Positions 33,196 to 45,900 of a stretch of 64,000 nt of DNA are shown one piece after another. Where the stretch lies: positions 22,438,008 through 22,502,007 of the forward strand of contig CM049313.1 of the NCBI GenBank assembly GCA_026874595.1. Direction: 5' to 3'. This DNA comes from Sipunculus nudus (lineage: Eukaryota; Annelida; Sipuncula; Golfingiida; Sipunculidae). Position 1 is the stretch's first letter. Every line of letters starts with the position of its first letter. A model generated the notes under the pieces. The model made no database searches. It was not told the DNA's origin and saw nothing but the letters and a program-made list of their open reading frames with translations. Position numbers and translations under genes: made by a program.

Positions 33196-33784
33196 CCCGG
33201 TGTAAAGACTTCAGATTACCCCCCAACCCCCTTTAGGGTACCCCAGGTAATCTGAAATCGATTTCAGATTACCCCCAGGGGTAGCCTGAACCTGATTTCA
33301 GGTTACCCCCCTACTGTTCAGATTACGCCCCCCCCCCCCCCCGCCGATTAAGCTAATATGATTACTTTTTGTGTAGTTTGCTTGTCAGCTAGTTTAGCTG
33401 CAGTTTGCTTGTCAGTTGCCGTATTTTTTTTATCACAAGAGTTACATTTAAATTATTGATGTTATTATCATATCAGTTAATGTGCAAGAATGCATGTTTC
33501 ATTTATAGTTGGTGCATTCATGATCTAACCGGGGAGAGAATGTTTTGTACCTTTTGTACTGCGGGGATAATGACAATTTAATAATAATCATCATCATCGT
33601 TACTTTTAATATTGTTATTATTATAAATAGTAGAAGTAGTTGTGTTTTTTGTTGTTTTTGTTGTCAGGTTACTTAAGTTAATGTATAAGATAAGTATCTA
33701 AATAATCATAAGTAAACATTTTTTTTTGGGGGGGGGGGGGGTAATCTGAAATTAGAGGGGGTTATCTGAAATGGCTACGCCGGG
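33196..33784. mobile_element. Inverted-repeat element with internal TTCAGATTACCCC repeats
   Basis: The left end is CCCGGTGTAAAG followed by ACTTCAGATTACCCCCC. The right end in reverse is CCCGGCGTAGCC followed by ATTTCAGATAACCCCC and a second TTTCAGATTACCCCCC. The motif recurs inside the left arm, including a perfect 28-bp palindrome centred at 33259/33260. The centre (33350-33720) is AT-rich and featureless. It looks like a MITE or foldback element with subterminal repeats; I know no named family and see no clear target duplication. Confidence 0.65.
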
Positions 33785-33949
33785 AATAATTGTTTCAACT
33801 TTTTAACTTTTAAATCCATGTTCTGTCTAAATTTCAAATGCGTGTGCCAGAAAAATATTACTTATTCAGTGAAGGTCCTACCACAAAAACACGCATGTTT
33901 ATGTTAATTGTCTAAAACACGTAGAAATATAGAACAAGAATTCACAGAA

Positions 33950-34072
33950 AAAGTCGGAACACTCCGTATGGGAAACGAACCCATGACCCTCCGATTGCCG
34001 GTTGTTAACTCTACCACTGAGCTAACAGGGATCACCAACTGCCTCTGTGTGCCAGCACTATTTCATAGGAGC
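33950..34072 (-). mobile_element. tRNA-like sequence (SINE head or tRNA pseudogene)
   Basis: Read on the minus strand, TTAGCTCAGTGGTAGAGTT (A-box, D-arm) is followed by an anticodon-region GGCAATCGG and by ATGGGTTCGTTTCCCAT, a perfect 5-bp T stem with B-box GGTTCGTTTCC (33971-33981 on the plus strand). The anticodon stem does not close to five pairs around a seven-base loop, and the acceptor stem is not evident. It is therefore a pseudogene or SINE head, not a tRNA gene. Confidence 0.65.
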
Positions 34073-34185
34073 CACCGAAGTGACGTCACCACTACATACT
34101 ACATGTGTTGACACAGTGACTTTGCATGCAGCAGTGATTAAATGATTGCCTTTATTGTGTGCATCAAATATTATATAGAATTATG

Positions 34186-34692
34186 TTAAAGGGGCCCAAT
34201 CACCTAAAAGCATGTTGAGTTAACACGAAAAATAGCTTCTTCCCTTTAAAATAAATCTGTACCTGTCAAAATATTGCCCTAAAACCGTTTGCTTTCTCCT
34301 GTAAACAAATGTTAAAAACATTGGACCAGCCGCGAAGACAAGTATAAACAAAAACACAGCGCATGGGGCTGTGTGCATCGCTGAGCAAAAACACGTGTCA
34401 ATCAGGAGATGCGCTGACTGACTAGGCCCCAAAAAAATGTAATTCATGTTTCTGCAGGCTGAAAAACCGCGTGTTGCCCCTCTTAATCGGACCTCCGGTC
34501 ACATGGCCTTGGTATGGTAAACAGACTCTGTTTACCAACAAGCAGAGCCTTAACATGGTGTTAAACTGCTGTATGCAAGGAAATTTGACCGTGTGCTGGG
34601 ATGGTTTTGCTGGGAAACATTTGTATAAAGTAAAACTGAACTGATAGTATGAAAGAATAGGCATAATTTAGCTCCTGATTATGTCCCTTTAA
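34186..34692. mobile_element. MITE bounded by TTAA (piggyBac- or Kolobok-like)
   Basis: A 507-bp element including TTAA at each edge. Directly inside are AGGGGCCCAATCA on the left and, in reverse, AGGGACATAATCAG on the right, an imperfect inverted repeat. The TTAA target is used by piggyBac and Kolobok superfamilies (established knowledge); which applies is not decidable here. No transposase frame exists. The interior holds a GTTTACCAACAAGCAGAGCC area near 34530 that is palindromic with CAGACTCTGTTTACC. Confidence 0.65.
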
Positions 34693-34880
34693 GGGATGTT
34701 ATTATATAGGGGATTCTCTCCATATAATATTTACACGTACTTCACTACCCGCTTCACTGTATACATTTACACCTACGCCTCTGGTGTATTTAGAATCCCG
34801 GGTGCATTCTGGTGGTAGATTTTGACGTACACAAGCCAAGCAGAGTCAACCTCTGGAAAGTCCGTTTCGGTGCAGTGTGG

Positions 34881-34970
34881 TATATACTGTGGATGTCTTT
34901 TTCATTGCAAGGGTTTCAAATTCGCAATATTCACGAAAGTGAAATGATCGCGAAAATACACCTTTGTGTA
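34881..34970 (+). mobile_element. Possible MITE fragment with CGCGAAAAT motif
   Basis: TATATACTGTGGATGTC, TTTCATTGCAAGGGTTTCAA and ATGATCGCGAAAATACACC resemble the TACTGTGGAT...CGCGAAAAT ends of small elements known in many marine invertebrates. A GATCGCGAAAATGG phrase recurs at 35266. Boundaries unknown. Confidence 0.3.
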
Positions 34971-37679
34971 TAATATTCCTCATCTAGACAGGTGAACAGT
35001 CCTTTCTACACAGCCTGATTGGCATCACACGTACGTGATCGATAAAGCTGAAAGGCCGGTATTACAAAAAGGAACATATATTTTATGTTATATGTAAAGC
35101 AAAGATTGTTACTATAAACAATTTTGTATCATCTGTCAATAATGAAAAAGTATTTCCATTCCTTATGTTTTCCGTGTTTTTTTTTCAAATGGATAAGATT
35201 TTGCAAGCTGGTTAAATTGTTCATGTAATAATGGATATAATCTATGAGATACTGTTTGGTAAGATCGCGAAAATGGAACCTTTCTGAAACACGGAAAAAA
35301 TGGAAATCGCTAAAATTTTAACTCAGCGAATAGGAAGCCAACGACAGTATTATATAAAAATATGTACTTTATACATATATGTGAGGAGTTTTCTAAATGA
35401 GGAGAGTTTACTGCTACGCGTATCCTCTTGAATGTTTAAAACTAGTTTGTGCTCAGCTGACTTAATACAAAATGAGTTATATCGATGATGTCCACAGGTC
35501 AGACATTTTATATTGCATTTTACCCCAGGAAACATTTATAACATAAATAACATAGACGTTTGGTCCCTTCAGCGCAGAATCTATGGGTAATATATGTCCT
35601 AAAAATATTACACAGAATCAAGTCTTCCAACTTATGGGCAAAACATTATAACCAACAACCTACGGTTATAATATAAAATGTTAAATGCTGTTTGATAATT
35701 ATTAACAATTCCTCAGAATAGTTGTCACAGAAAATGTACAATTTACAGGCAAGCGCCAGTGAAGACAATAAAAAAAATTTACTTATGGTTTCATTAACGA
35801 TTCCCCGGTTGCACAGCGAGGTTCCTTTCGGAGAATCTGGTTATTATTTAATTCACTTGATAAAACCCGCGATTCCAAGTCAGATATCGCATGGGTATCC
35901 TCAAGGTTTCCTGTATCCATAAATAGACCAATGTATAACCCTGCCTTGGTGCAAGGCTAAGAATTTCACACCGGGGGACCCGGGGTCGGTATCATTTCAG
36001 TTATGACCCCATAACAATGTATAAAGTACCACAGATAGTCCGACATTTAGCTAGTGGCCTCTGGCGTTTAATAACAGCCATGTACTGCAGCTGCGTAGCG
36101 CCTGCAGGGCTAAATGTTAATGATCAGAAATTAGAAGACCGGTTTCTGGTTAAGTAATGGCTGCACGTTCGAACTAATTGAAATGGGTATTTTATTATTC
36201 AATATAGCAGTGTACTAATAATTCCGACATGCGACCTGTGACATCCGGATTTTAATGTGTACGCAAAATGGCAGCCCTTATGAGCTGAACTTGGACAAAT
36301 GGCAGCCCTTATGAGCTGAACTTGGACAATGAACCTGCCAGGGTTCGATAAGGGCACTTGGATGCCACACGACAGTACTCCAAGGACAGCGTCTAGGCGA
36401 GAAGCTATTTCCAGAGAAACTTTAGTAAAAAGGGGATATGCATCGGCAAATAATAGAGCGGAATAGCGTTTTTTTAACCACGCTGAAATCCTCGAATTAT
36501 GGTATGGTATGAAGACTTTTCTTGAATCTAAACTCTAATAAACTTTTTAATTATATGTGTCGTATCGTGAGTATTGCGATACGTTTTACGTTTTGTATCG
36601 TTAGATTATTAATTCACTGTAAGACGGAAGTATTTCGTTGAAAACACAGTTATAAAATTCATGTTGGCATTTATCATTACAAACTCGTTGAACTATAAAC
36701 AGCCGCTTTGTAAACATGTGCGTTGTTTTCATTTTCGATAGGCTATCTTTATGTTAGCACGTAACTCTGCGTGCCTACATGGTTAACATCCCATCGACTC
36801 CTACGTAAACCGCCTTAATCTATTCAACTAAACCATGTCCAGCTGTATTCTTTAACCTCGGAGGTGAAACTGCAAGTGAAGGTGCTTAATCCTTCAAGAA
36901 ACGTGCGTCCACTCGACAAACTTGGAAGACAATTGGTGCATTATCTTGTGGATGCAGATTGGCAAGGTTAGGATAGAACATTATTCATAGTGATATAGTT
37001 TCCTGCCTCTTATACTCGTTGTCCGTCAATCACTTATAACATAACACTTATTATTATTCTTATTACGATACATATGTAAATAAATGTTTTATGTCCCGGA
37101 CAGGTTTAATATTTAAATGAACTTTTTATTTTGTTTAAATTACATTTTCCTTATTACCATATTCAGTTAACTAAATCTAGTTTACCTTATAATCATCCTA
37201 AACCTTTGAACATGGACACGTCTTTTAGAGCAAAATCCAACAATCCACTTTTTGAACTTTCCTTAATTGCTCTTATAGAGATCTTTAGTGTAACTCCCAC
37301 AGAGTGCATGATAATGTTTTTTATTGTGTAAAGTTCTTAAAATTAATAGCTATTCCTAGATAATTATACTGGAAAAGCACATGCTCAAAAGGATGTACAA
37401 GATTTTTTTTGTACGTTTCATTCACATCATCATAAGTGTATTTTTCCCGAATAACATTTATTACTTATTTGTTATCCGTATTTAAATTTTAACTTTAATA
37501 TAAATTTAATGATATATCATTACCATCTTTTGAAATTCATTTACATTGTTTTGATTGAATAATGGGCGTGATATATTGTTAAACTAAGAAGCACTAAAAA
37601 AAACTTTAAGTGTGTGAAAAGTGTTGGATATTTCTGATGATAATAAAAATAATGATAATAATAATAATAATAAATTGTC
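34971..37679. other. Non-coding stretch
   Basis: No gene recognised. A two-copy 31-bp duplication (ATGGCAGCCCTTATGAGCTG...) is at 36268-36329, and a CGTATCGTGAGTATTGCGAT fragment at 36559-36610 resembles the hAT-like elements at 11325 and 62095. Short open frames (for example 35722-35922) carry no recognised motif. Confidence 0.45.
36268..36329. repeat. 31-bp exact tandem duplication
   Basis: Two identical copies of a 31-bp unit beginning ATGGCAGCCCTTATGAGCTG, with no divergence, so it is recent. Confidence 0.95.
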
Positions 37680-37810
37680 GTACCTCGGATATGCACGTTT
37701 TTTGTCTTGAACTGTCGGGAAATATGCAAAGTGTTTCCCAAAGACGAATCTCAACTTACTTTTCGTAAAGCTATCGCAGCGCCACCTCTCGGCAACTACG
37801 GTTGTGGTTC
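37680..37810 (+). repeat. Dispersed repeat pair D, copy 1, with CTCF-like core
   Basis: CGGATATGCACGTTTTTTGT, CTTGAACTGTC and GTTTCCCAA are followed by GCTATCGCAGCGCCACCTCT and CGGCAACTACG. The reverse complement of 60500-60662 shows the same phrases in the same order. AGAGGTGGCGC (reverse strand, within 37777-37792) resembles the conserved core of the CTCF motif, which is an inference. Confidence 0.75.
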
Positions 37811-38685
37811 AAGACAGAAAGCAGTTTGTTACACTGAATCAGTGGGATTAGGGCATTCCGCATCTTTCAATTTTTTATTCTCAAAGAGTCAGACATTACA
37901 AAGGGTTCCTTTGTTCCTAGAGAATCTGAAACAATTTGAATCTATTAATGAAATATGTGGTAAGAAGGGTTTGAAATAAACTTTTGTCATATCTTTGCTT
38001 ATCAATTTACAAATTATCTTTAGGCATGTTATAGTTTAGCCAGTCTTCATTATATTAAAAGCACCATCCGTCGTATTTGGAATAAAAGTAAACCGGTCTT
38101 CAGATTCAAAATAGCGAACGGTTAGACGCTATAGTTATAAATATTATAACAATCATTTTGTCGCAAAAAAATAATGAACATCTACCAAGTAAGTTATGTT
38201 GTATACGTTAAACCATTTAGCCATACATCCGTACAACTACAACCAACAAAATAACCGGCTTACACTCTATTTTTAATAACTTAATCAGAAGATTCCTGGA
38301 AAAAGGAAATTTTCCAAAACCACAACCACTGTTGCTTGGACCCTTCTTTCTTCCTGATTCAGTTTCGCTCTCAGTTACGTCAATGTCTGTATTTTAAAGA
38401 GAATCATCCTCCACAATACTTCCTTATTTGAGTCGATAAAACAGGAGTCACTTTCTAAAAAGATTTATAATCAGGTTTCAGTGGCGCGCAGGGATAAGAT
38501 ATATAAATCTATTTTCACGCCGATCGCATCTGTTCCCATGACAATGAGACTGATGACACACTACGCAGAAATGCACTAATAAAGTCCGACTCTGCTAGTT
38601 AGGGATTGTGGGTATAAGGAAATCCTTTTCCCACAATTCTCTGGGAATTCTTAATATAACAGCGGAGTAGGTATTAATTGAAGTA
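37811..38685. other. Non-coding stretch, nothing recognised
   Basis: No repeat end, RNA gene or coding signature identified. Confidence 0.4.
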
Positions 38686-38880
38686 AAGAGGATTATGTAG
38701 TCCGTTAAAATTTGTAGGATAAGAATTGTTTTAAGGCTAATTACATGAAAATGGATGTTTTATGGTCAGGACTTCATCGAATTAGTAATCTTTGCAAATC
38801 ATGCGCATATACCCAGTGTAAACAGACGAAGATTCCTTGAACTGTGACCAATGTTGATTTTGGGTTTTGACGGTTGAGAC
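38686..38880 (+). repeat. Diverged dispersed repeat pair C, copy 2
   Basis: TTATGTAGTCCGTTAAAATT, GATAAGAATTGTTTTAAGGC, TAATTACATGAAAATGG, GTGTAAACAGA and TTCCTTGAACTG match 23296-23490 in order and orientation, 15.4 kb away. Confidence 0.7.
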
Positions 38881-39553
38881 AAGTAGTTCAGGCCGTTCAA
38901 CAATTCCTATTGGAAAATGTTCGTTTTGAGTAGAAACGACTACTGGCGGATGGGTGTCTGATGAGTTCTAGGGCTTTCTACAATATTATTATTTATACAT
39001 TCTTAAGACCATGTACATATATATGTTAACAAATTATGTTGAACACGGGATTTGCATGTCGACCTAGTGCCTTGCCAAAGTCATAGCCAGTAAATTCATC
39101 AGTGTATATATGCTTATTGACTGGTACCCTGCAATATTTCTTCTACGAAAGGTCGTTTGCTCCGTTGATGTAGACTGATACCCTGCTCAGTTATGGACAA
39201 TCGCATCACAGTTCGTGTGCTCCCTGCATGTAGACAAGTGAAGAAATACATCAAGAGGAAACGTCGCTATTTATTTCTCAGTGAATACCATAATTTATGA
39301 AATATAAGTTGAAATGTCGGCACAGCCATACACTCAAATGATATATCATCGACTGCGAATGTTTCTATATAGAAATGGGCCACCTTAGTTACTATATATG
39401 ACACACATTCTTATATGCATACTAACCAGATCCAATGGTTAAATAAATATTTATGGTAACACGGAATAAAAAAGTATACAGCATACTTGATTCAGGAAGT
39501 GCCTTAGAAAACTGTCATATACTTGGAAAAATGAAGATTGGAACATTCTTATT

Positions 39554-39660
39554 CAGTGGAACCTATGAAATAAAACAACCCTTGGGACCGACAGAGAAGT
39601 GGTCTTTATTCACAGCGGTCTTGTTATATAGGTGGTCTTTCAGACAGTGTACATTTCAAG
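39554..39660 (+). mobile_element. Truncated pogo/Tigger-like MITE
   Basis: Starts CAGTGGAACCTATGAAATAA with CCCTTGGGACCGACAGAGAA, GTGGTCTTTATTCACAGCGG and GGTGGTCTTTCAGACAG, matching the style of 30441 and 32939. The right inverted end is missing. Confidence 0.55.
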
Positions 39661-39986
39661 TAAAATAAGAGTGTGGTATCATGTACATCCCCCCGATGAC
39701 GTGGACTAGATCATTCTTTTTTATCAAATCAGAAGGTAAACAAAACAAAACCACACTTGTATTTTCAGTGAATACAGATGACTGTGGTCGCCCAGAGGGC
39801 CATGCATTAGATTACACCAACACTTAACTAGGAAACATCGCCGTTTGGTCGGTCATCCAGTTAGAAATGAAAAAAAGCTCTCTCTTTCGCTTCATCGGTG
39901 CTTCCGATTGGTGACAGTTGCAATTGAAGTAGCGCCATTTCGGCCCTCTAACATCAGAAAATCTACCGTTAAAAATAACGGTTAGG

Positions 39987-42900
39987 TAGGTAGCGAGACT
40001 TATTATGTTTTACCCTTGTTATACCTCCGCTAGGTAGCGAGAGGTATTATGTTTTACCCTTGTTATACCTCCGCTAGGTAGCGAGAGGTATTATGTTTTA
40101 CCCTTCTTATACCTCCGACGGTAGCGAGAGGTATTATGTTTTACCCTTCTTATACCTCCGACAGGTAGCGAGAGGTATTATGTTTTACCCTTCTTATACC
40201 TCCGCCAGGTAGTGAGAGGTATTATGTTTTACCCTTCTTATACCTCCGACAGGTAGCGAGAGGTATTATGTTTTACCCTTCTTATACCTCCGCTAGGTAG
40301 CGAGAGGTATTATGTTTTACCCTTGTTATACCTCCGCCAGGTAGTGAGAGGTATTATGTTTTACCCTTCTTAAACCTCCGCTAGGTATCGAGAGGTATTA
40401 TGTTTTACCCTTGCTATACCTCCGCCAGGTAGTGAGAGGTATTATGTTTTACCCTTGTTATACCTCCGCTAGGTAGCGAGGGGTATTATGATTTACCCTT
40501 GTTGTACCTCCGCTAGGTAGCGAGGGGTATTATGTTTTACCCTTGTTGTACTTCCGCCAGGTAGTGAGAGGCATTATGTTTTACCCTTGTTATACCTCCG
40601 AAAGGTAGTGAGAGGTATTATGTTTTACCCTTCTTATACCTCCGATAGGTAGTGAGAGGTATTATGTTTTACCCTTCTTAAACCTCCGCTAGGTATCGAG
40701 AGGTATTATGTTTTACCCTTGCTATACCTCCGCCAGGTAGTGAGAGGTATTATGTTTTACCCTTGTTATACCTCCGCTAGGTAGCGAGAGGTATTATGTT
40801 TTGCCCTTGTTGTACCTCCGCTAGGTAGCGAGGGGTATTATGTTTTACCCTTGTTGTACTTCCGCCAGGTAGTGAGAGGCATTATGTTTTACCCTTGTTA
40901 TACCTCCGATAGGTAGTGAGAGGTATTATGTTTTACCCTTCTTATACCTCCGATAGGTAGTGAGAGGCATTATGTTTTACCCTTGTTGTACTTCCGCCAG
41001 GTAGCGAGAGGTATTATGTTTTACCCTTGTTATACCTCCGATAGGTATCGAGAGGTATTATGTTTTACCCTTGCTATACCTCCGCCAGGTAGTGAGAGGT
41101 ATTATGTTTTACCCTTGTTATACCTCCGCTAGGTAGCGAGAGGTATTATGTTTTACCCTTGTTATACCTCCGACAGGTAGTGAGAGGTATTATGTTTTAC
41201 CCTTGTTGTACCTCCGCTAGGTAGCGAGGGGTATTATGTTTTACCCTTGTTGTACTTCCGCCAGATAGCGAGAGGTATTATGTTTTACCCTTCTTATACC
41301 TCCGATAGGTAGTGAGAGGCATTATGTTTTACCCTTGTTATACCTCCGATAGGTAGTGAAAGGCATTATGTTTTACCCTTGTTATACCTCCGATAGTTAG
41401 TGAGAGGTATTATGTTTTACCCTTGTTATACCTCCGATAGGTAGTGAGAGGCATTATGTTTTACCCTTGTTATACCTCCGATAGGTAGTGAGAGGCATTA
41501 TGTTTTACCCTTGTTATACCTCCGATAGGTAGTGAGAGGCATTATGTTTTACCCTTGTTATACCTCCGCCAGGTAGTGAGAGGTATTATGTTTTACCCTT
41601 GTTATACCTCCGCCAGGTAGTGAGAGGTATTATGTTTTACCCTTGTTATACCTCCGCCAGGTAGTGAGAGGTATTATGTTTTTCCCTTGTTATACCTCCG
41701 CCAGGTAGTGAGAGGTATTATGTTTTTCCCTTGTTATACCTCAGACTGGTAGTGAGAGGTATTATGTTTTACCCTTGTTATACCTCCAACAGGTAGCGAG
41801 AGGTATTATGTTTTACCCTTGTTATACCTCCGACAGGTAGCGAGAGGTATTATGTTTTACCCTTGTTATACCTCCGCCAGGTAGTGAGAGGTATTATGTT
41901 TTACCCTTGTTATACCTCCGATAGGTAGTTAGAGGCATTATGTTTTACCCTTGTTATACCTCCGATAGGTAGTGAGAGGCATTATGTTTTACCCTTGTTA
42001 TACCTCCGATAGTTAGTGAGAGGTATTATGTTTTACCCTTGTTATACCTCCGATAGGTAGTGAGAGGCATTATGTTTTACCCTTGTTATACCTCCGATAG
42101 GTAGTGAGAGGCATTATGTTTTACCCTTGTTATACCTCCGATAGGTAGTGAGAGGCATTATGTTTTACCCTTGTTATACCTCCGCCAGGTAGTGAGAGGT
42201 ATTATATTTTACCCTTGTTATACCTCCGCCAGGTAGTGAGAGGTATTATGTTTTACCCTTGTTATACCTCCGCCAGGTAGTGAGAGGTATTATGTTTTTC
42301 CCTTGTTATACCTCCGCCAGGTAGTGAGAGGTATTATGTTTTTCCCTTGTTATACCTCCGACAGGTAGCGAGAGGTATTATGTTTTTCCCTTGTTATACC
42401 TCCGACAGGTAGCGAGAGGTATTATGTTTTACCCTTGTTATACCTCCGACAGGTAGCGAGAGGTATTATGTTTTACCCTTGTTGTACTTCCGCCAGGTAG
42501 TGAGAGGCATTATGTTTTACCCTTGTTATACCTCCGAAAGGTAGTGAGAGGTATTATGTTTTACCCTTCTTATACCTCCGATAGGTAGTGAGAGGTATTA
42601 TGTTTTACCCTTGTTAAACCTCCGCTAGGTATCGAGAGGTATTATGTTTTACCCTTGCTATACCTCCGCCAGGTAGTGAGAGGTATTATGTTTTACCCTT
42701 GTTATACCTCCGCTAGGTAGCGAGAGGTATTATGTTTTACCCTTGTTGTACCTCCGCTAGGTAGCGAGGGGTATTATGTTTTACCCTTGTTGTACTTCCG
42801 CCAGGTAGTGAGAGGCATTATGTTTTACCCTTGTTATACCTCCGATAGGTAGTGAGAGGTATTATGTTTTACCCTTCTTATACCTCCGATAGGTAGTGAG

Positions 42901-45900
42901 AGGCATTATGTTTTACCCTTGTTGTACTTCCGCCAGGTAGCGAGAGGTATTATGTTTTACCCTTGTTATACCTCCGATAGGTATCGAGAGGTATTATGTT
43001 TTACCCTTGCTATACCTCCGCCAGGTAGTGAGAGGTATTATGTTTTACCCTTGTTATACCTCCGCTAGGTAGCGAGAGGTATTATGTTTTACCCTTGTTA
43101 TACCTCCGACAGGTAGTGAGAGGTATTATGTTTTACCCTTGTTGTACCTCCGCTAGGTAGCGAGGGGTATTATGTTTTACCCTTGTTGTACTTCCGCCAG
43201 ATAGCGAGAGGTATTATGTTTTACCCTTCTTATACCTCCGATAGGTAGTGAGAGGCATTATGTTTTACCCTTGTTATACCTCCGATAGGTAGTGAGAGGC
43301 ATTATGTTTTACCCTTGTTATACCTCCGATAGTTAGTGAGAGGTATTATGTTTTACCCTTGTTATACCTCCGATAGGTAGTGAGAGGCATTATGTTTTAC
43401 CCTTGTTATACCTCCGATAGGTAGTGAGAGGCATTATGTTTTACCCTTGTTATACCTCCGATAGGTAGTGAGAGGCATTATGTTTTACCCTTGTTATACC
43501 TCCGATAGGTAGTGAGAGGTATTATGTTTTACCCTTGTTATACCTCCGCCAGGTAGTGAGAGGTATTATGTTTTTCCCTTGTTATACCTCCGCCAGGTAG
43601 TGAGAGGTATTATGTTTTTCCCTTGTTATACCTCCGCCAGGTAGTGAGAGGTATTATGTTTTTCCCTTGTTATACCTCCGACAGGTAGTGAGAGGTATTA
43701 TGTTTTACCCTTGTTATACCTCCGACAGGTAGCGAGAGGTGTTATGTTTTACCCTTGTTATACCTCCGACAGGTAGCGAGAGGTATTATGTTTTACCCTT
43801 GTTATACCTCCGCCAGGTAGTGAGAGGTATTATGTTTTACCCTTGTTATACCTCCGATAGGTAGTGAGAGGCATTATGTTTTACCCTTGTTATACCTCCG
43901 ATAGGTAGTGAGAGGCATTATGTTTTACCCTTGTTATACCTCCGATAGTTAGTGAGAGGTATTATGTTTTACCCTTGTTATACCTCCGATAGGTAGTGAG
44001 AGGCATTATGTTTTACCCTTGTTATACCTCCGATAGGTAGTGAGAGGCATTATGTTTTACCCTTGTTATACCTCCGATAGGTAGTGAGAGGCATTATGTT
44101 TTACCCTTGTTATACCTCCGCCAGGAAGTGAGAGGTATTATGTTTTACCCTTGTTATACCTCCGCCAGGTAGTGAGAGGTATTATGTTTTACCCTTGTTA
44201 TACCTCCGCCAGGTAGTGAGAGGTATTATGTTTTTCCCTTGTTATACCTCCGCCAGGTAGTGAGAGGTATTATGTTTTTCCCTTGTTATACCTCCGCCAG
44301 GTAGTGAGAGGTATTATGTTTTACCCTTGTTATACCTCCGACAGGTAGCGAGAGGTATTATGTTTTACCCTTGTTATACCTCCGACAGGTAGCGAGAGGT
44401 ATTATGTTTTACCCTTGTTATACCTCCGACAGGTAGCGAGAGGTATTATGTTTTACCCTTGTTATACCTCCGATAGGTAGCGAGAGGTATTATGTTTTAC
44501 ACTTGTTATACCTCCGCTAGGTACCGAGAGGTATAATGTTTTACCCTTGTTATACCTCCGCCAGGTGGTGAGAGGTATTATGTTTTTCCCCTGTTATACC
44601 TCCGCTAGGTAGTGAGAGGTATTATGTTTTACCCTTGTTATACCTCCGATAGGTAGTGAGAGGCATTATGTTTTACCCTTGTTATACCTCCGATAGGAAG
44701 TGAGAGGCATTATGTTTTACCCTTGTTATGCCTCCGATAGGTAGTGAGAGGCATTATGTTTTACCCTTGTTATACCTCCGATAGGTAGTGAGAGGTATTA
44801 TGTTTTTCCCTTGTTATACCTCCGCCAGGTAGTGAGAGGTATTATGTTTTTCCCTTGTTATACCTCCGATAGGTAGTGAGAGGCATTATGTTTTACCCTT
44901 GTTATACCTCCGATAGGTAGTGAGAGGCATTATGTTTTACCCTTGTTATACCTCCGATAGGTAGTGAGAGGCATTATGTTTTACCCTTGTTATACCTCCG
45001 ATAGGTAGTGAGAGGCATTATGTTTTACCCTTGTTATACCTCCGATAGGTAGTGAGAGGCATTATGTTTTACCCTTGTTATACCTCCGATAGGTAGTGAG
45101 AGGCATTATGTTTTACCCTTCTTATACCTCCGCCAGGTAGTGAGAGGTATTATGTTTTACCCTTGTTATACCTCCGCCAGGTAGTGAGAGGTATTATGTT
45201 TTACCCTTGTTATACCTCCGCCAGGTAGTGAGAGGTATTATGTTTTTCCCTTGTTATACCTCCGCCAGGTAGTGAGAGGTATTATGTTTTACCCTTGTTA
45301 TACCTCCGACAGGTAGCGAGAGGTATTATGTTTTACCCTTGTTATACCTCCGACAGGTAGCGAGAGGTATTATGTTTTACTCTTGTTATACCTCCGACAG
45401 GTAGCGAGAGGTATTATGTTTTACCCTTGTTATACCTCCGATAGGTAGTGAGAGGTATTATGTTTTACCCTTGTTATACCTCCGATAGTTAGTGAGAGGT
45501 ATTATGTTTTACCTTTGTTATACCTCCGATAGGTAGTGAGAGGCATTATGTTTTACCCTTGTTATACCTCCGATAGGTAGTGAGAGGCATTATGTTTTAC
45601 CCTTGTTATACCTCCGATAGGTAGTGAGAGGCATTATGTTTTACCCTTGTTATACCTCCGCCAGGTAGTGAGAGGTATTATGTTTTACCCTTGTTATACC
45701 TCCGCCAGGTAGTGAGAGGTATTATGTTTTACCCTTGTTATACCTCCGCCAGGTAGTGAGAGGTATTATATTTTTCCCTTCTTATACCTCCGACAGGTAG
45801 TGAGAGGTATTATGTTTTACCCTTGTTATACCTCCGACAGGTAGCGAGAGGTATTATGTTTTACCCTTGTTATACCTCCGACAGGTAGCGAGAGGTATTA

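Noticed and set aside
33950-34072. Functional tRNA gene on the minus strand
   Set aside because: The T arm and A-box are good, but the anticodon arm does not form 5 bp around a 7-base loop and the acceptor stem is not evident. Kept as a SINE head or pseudogene.
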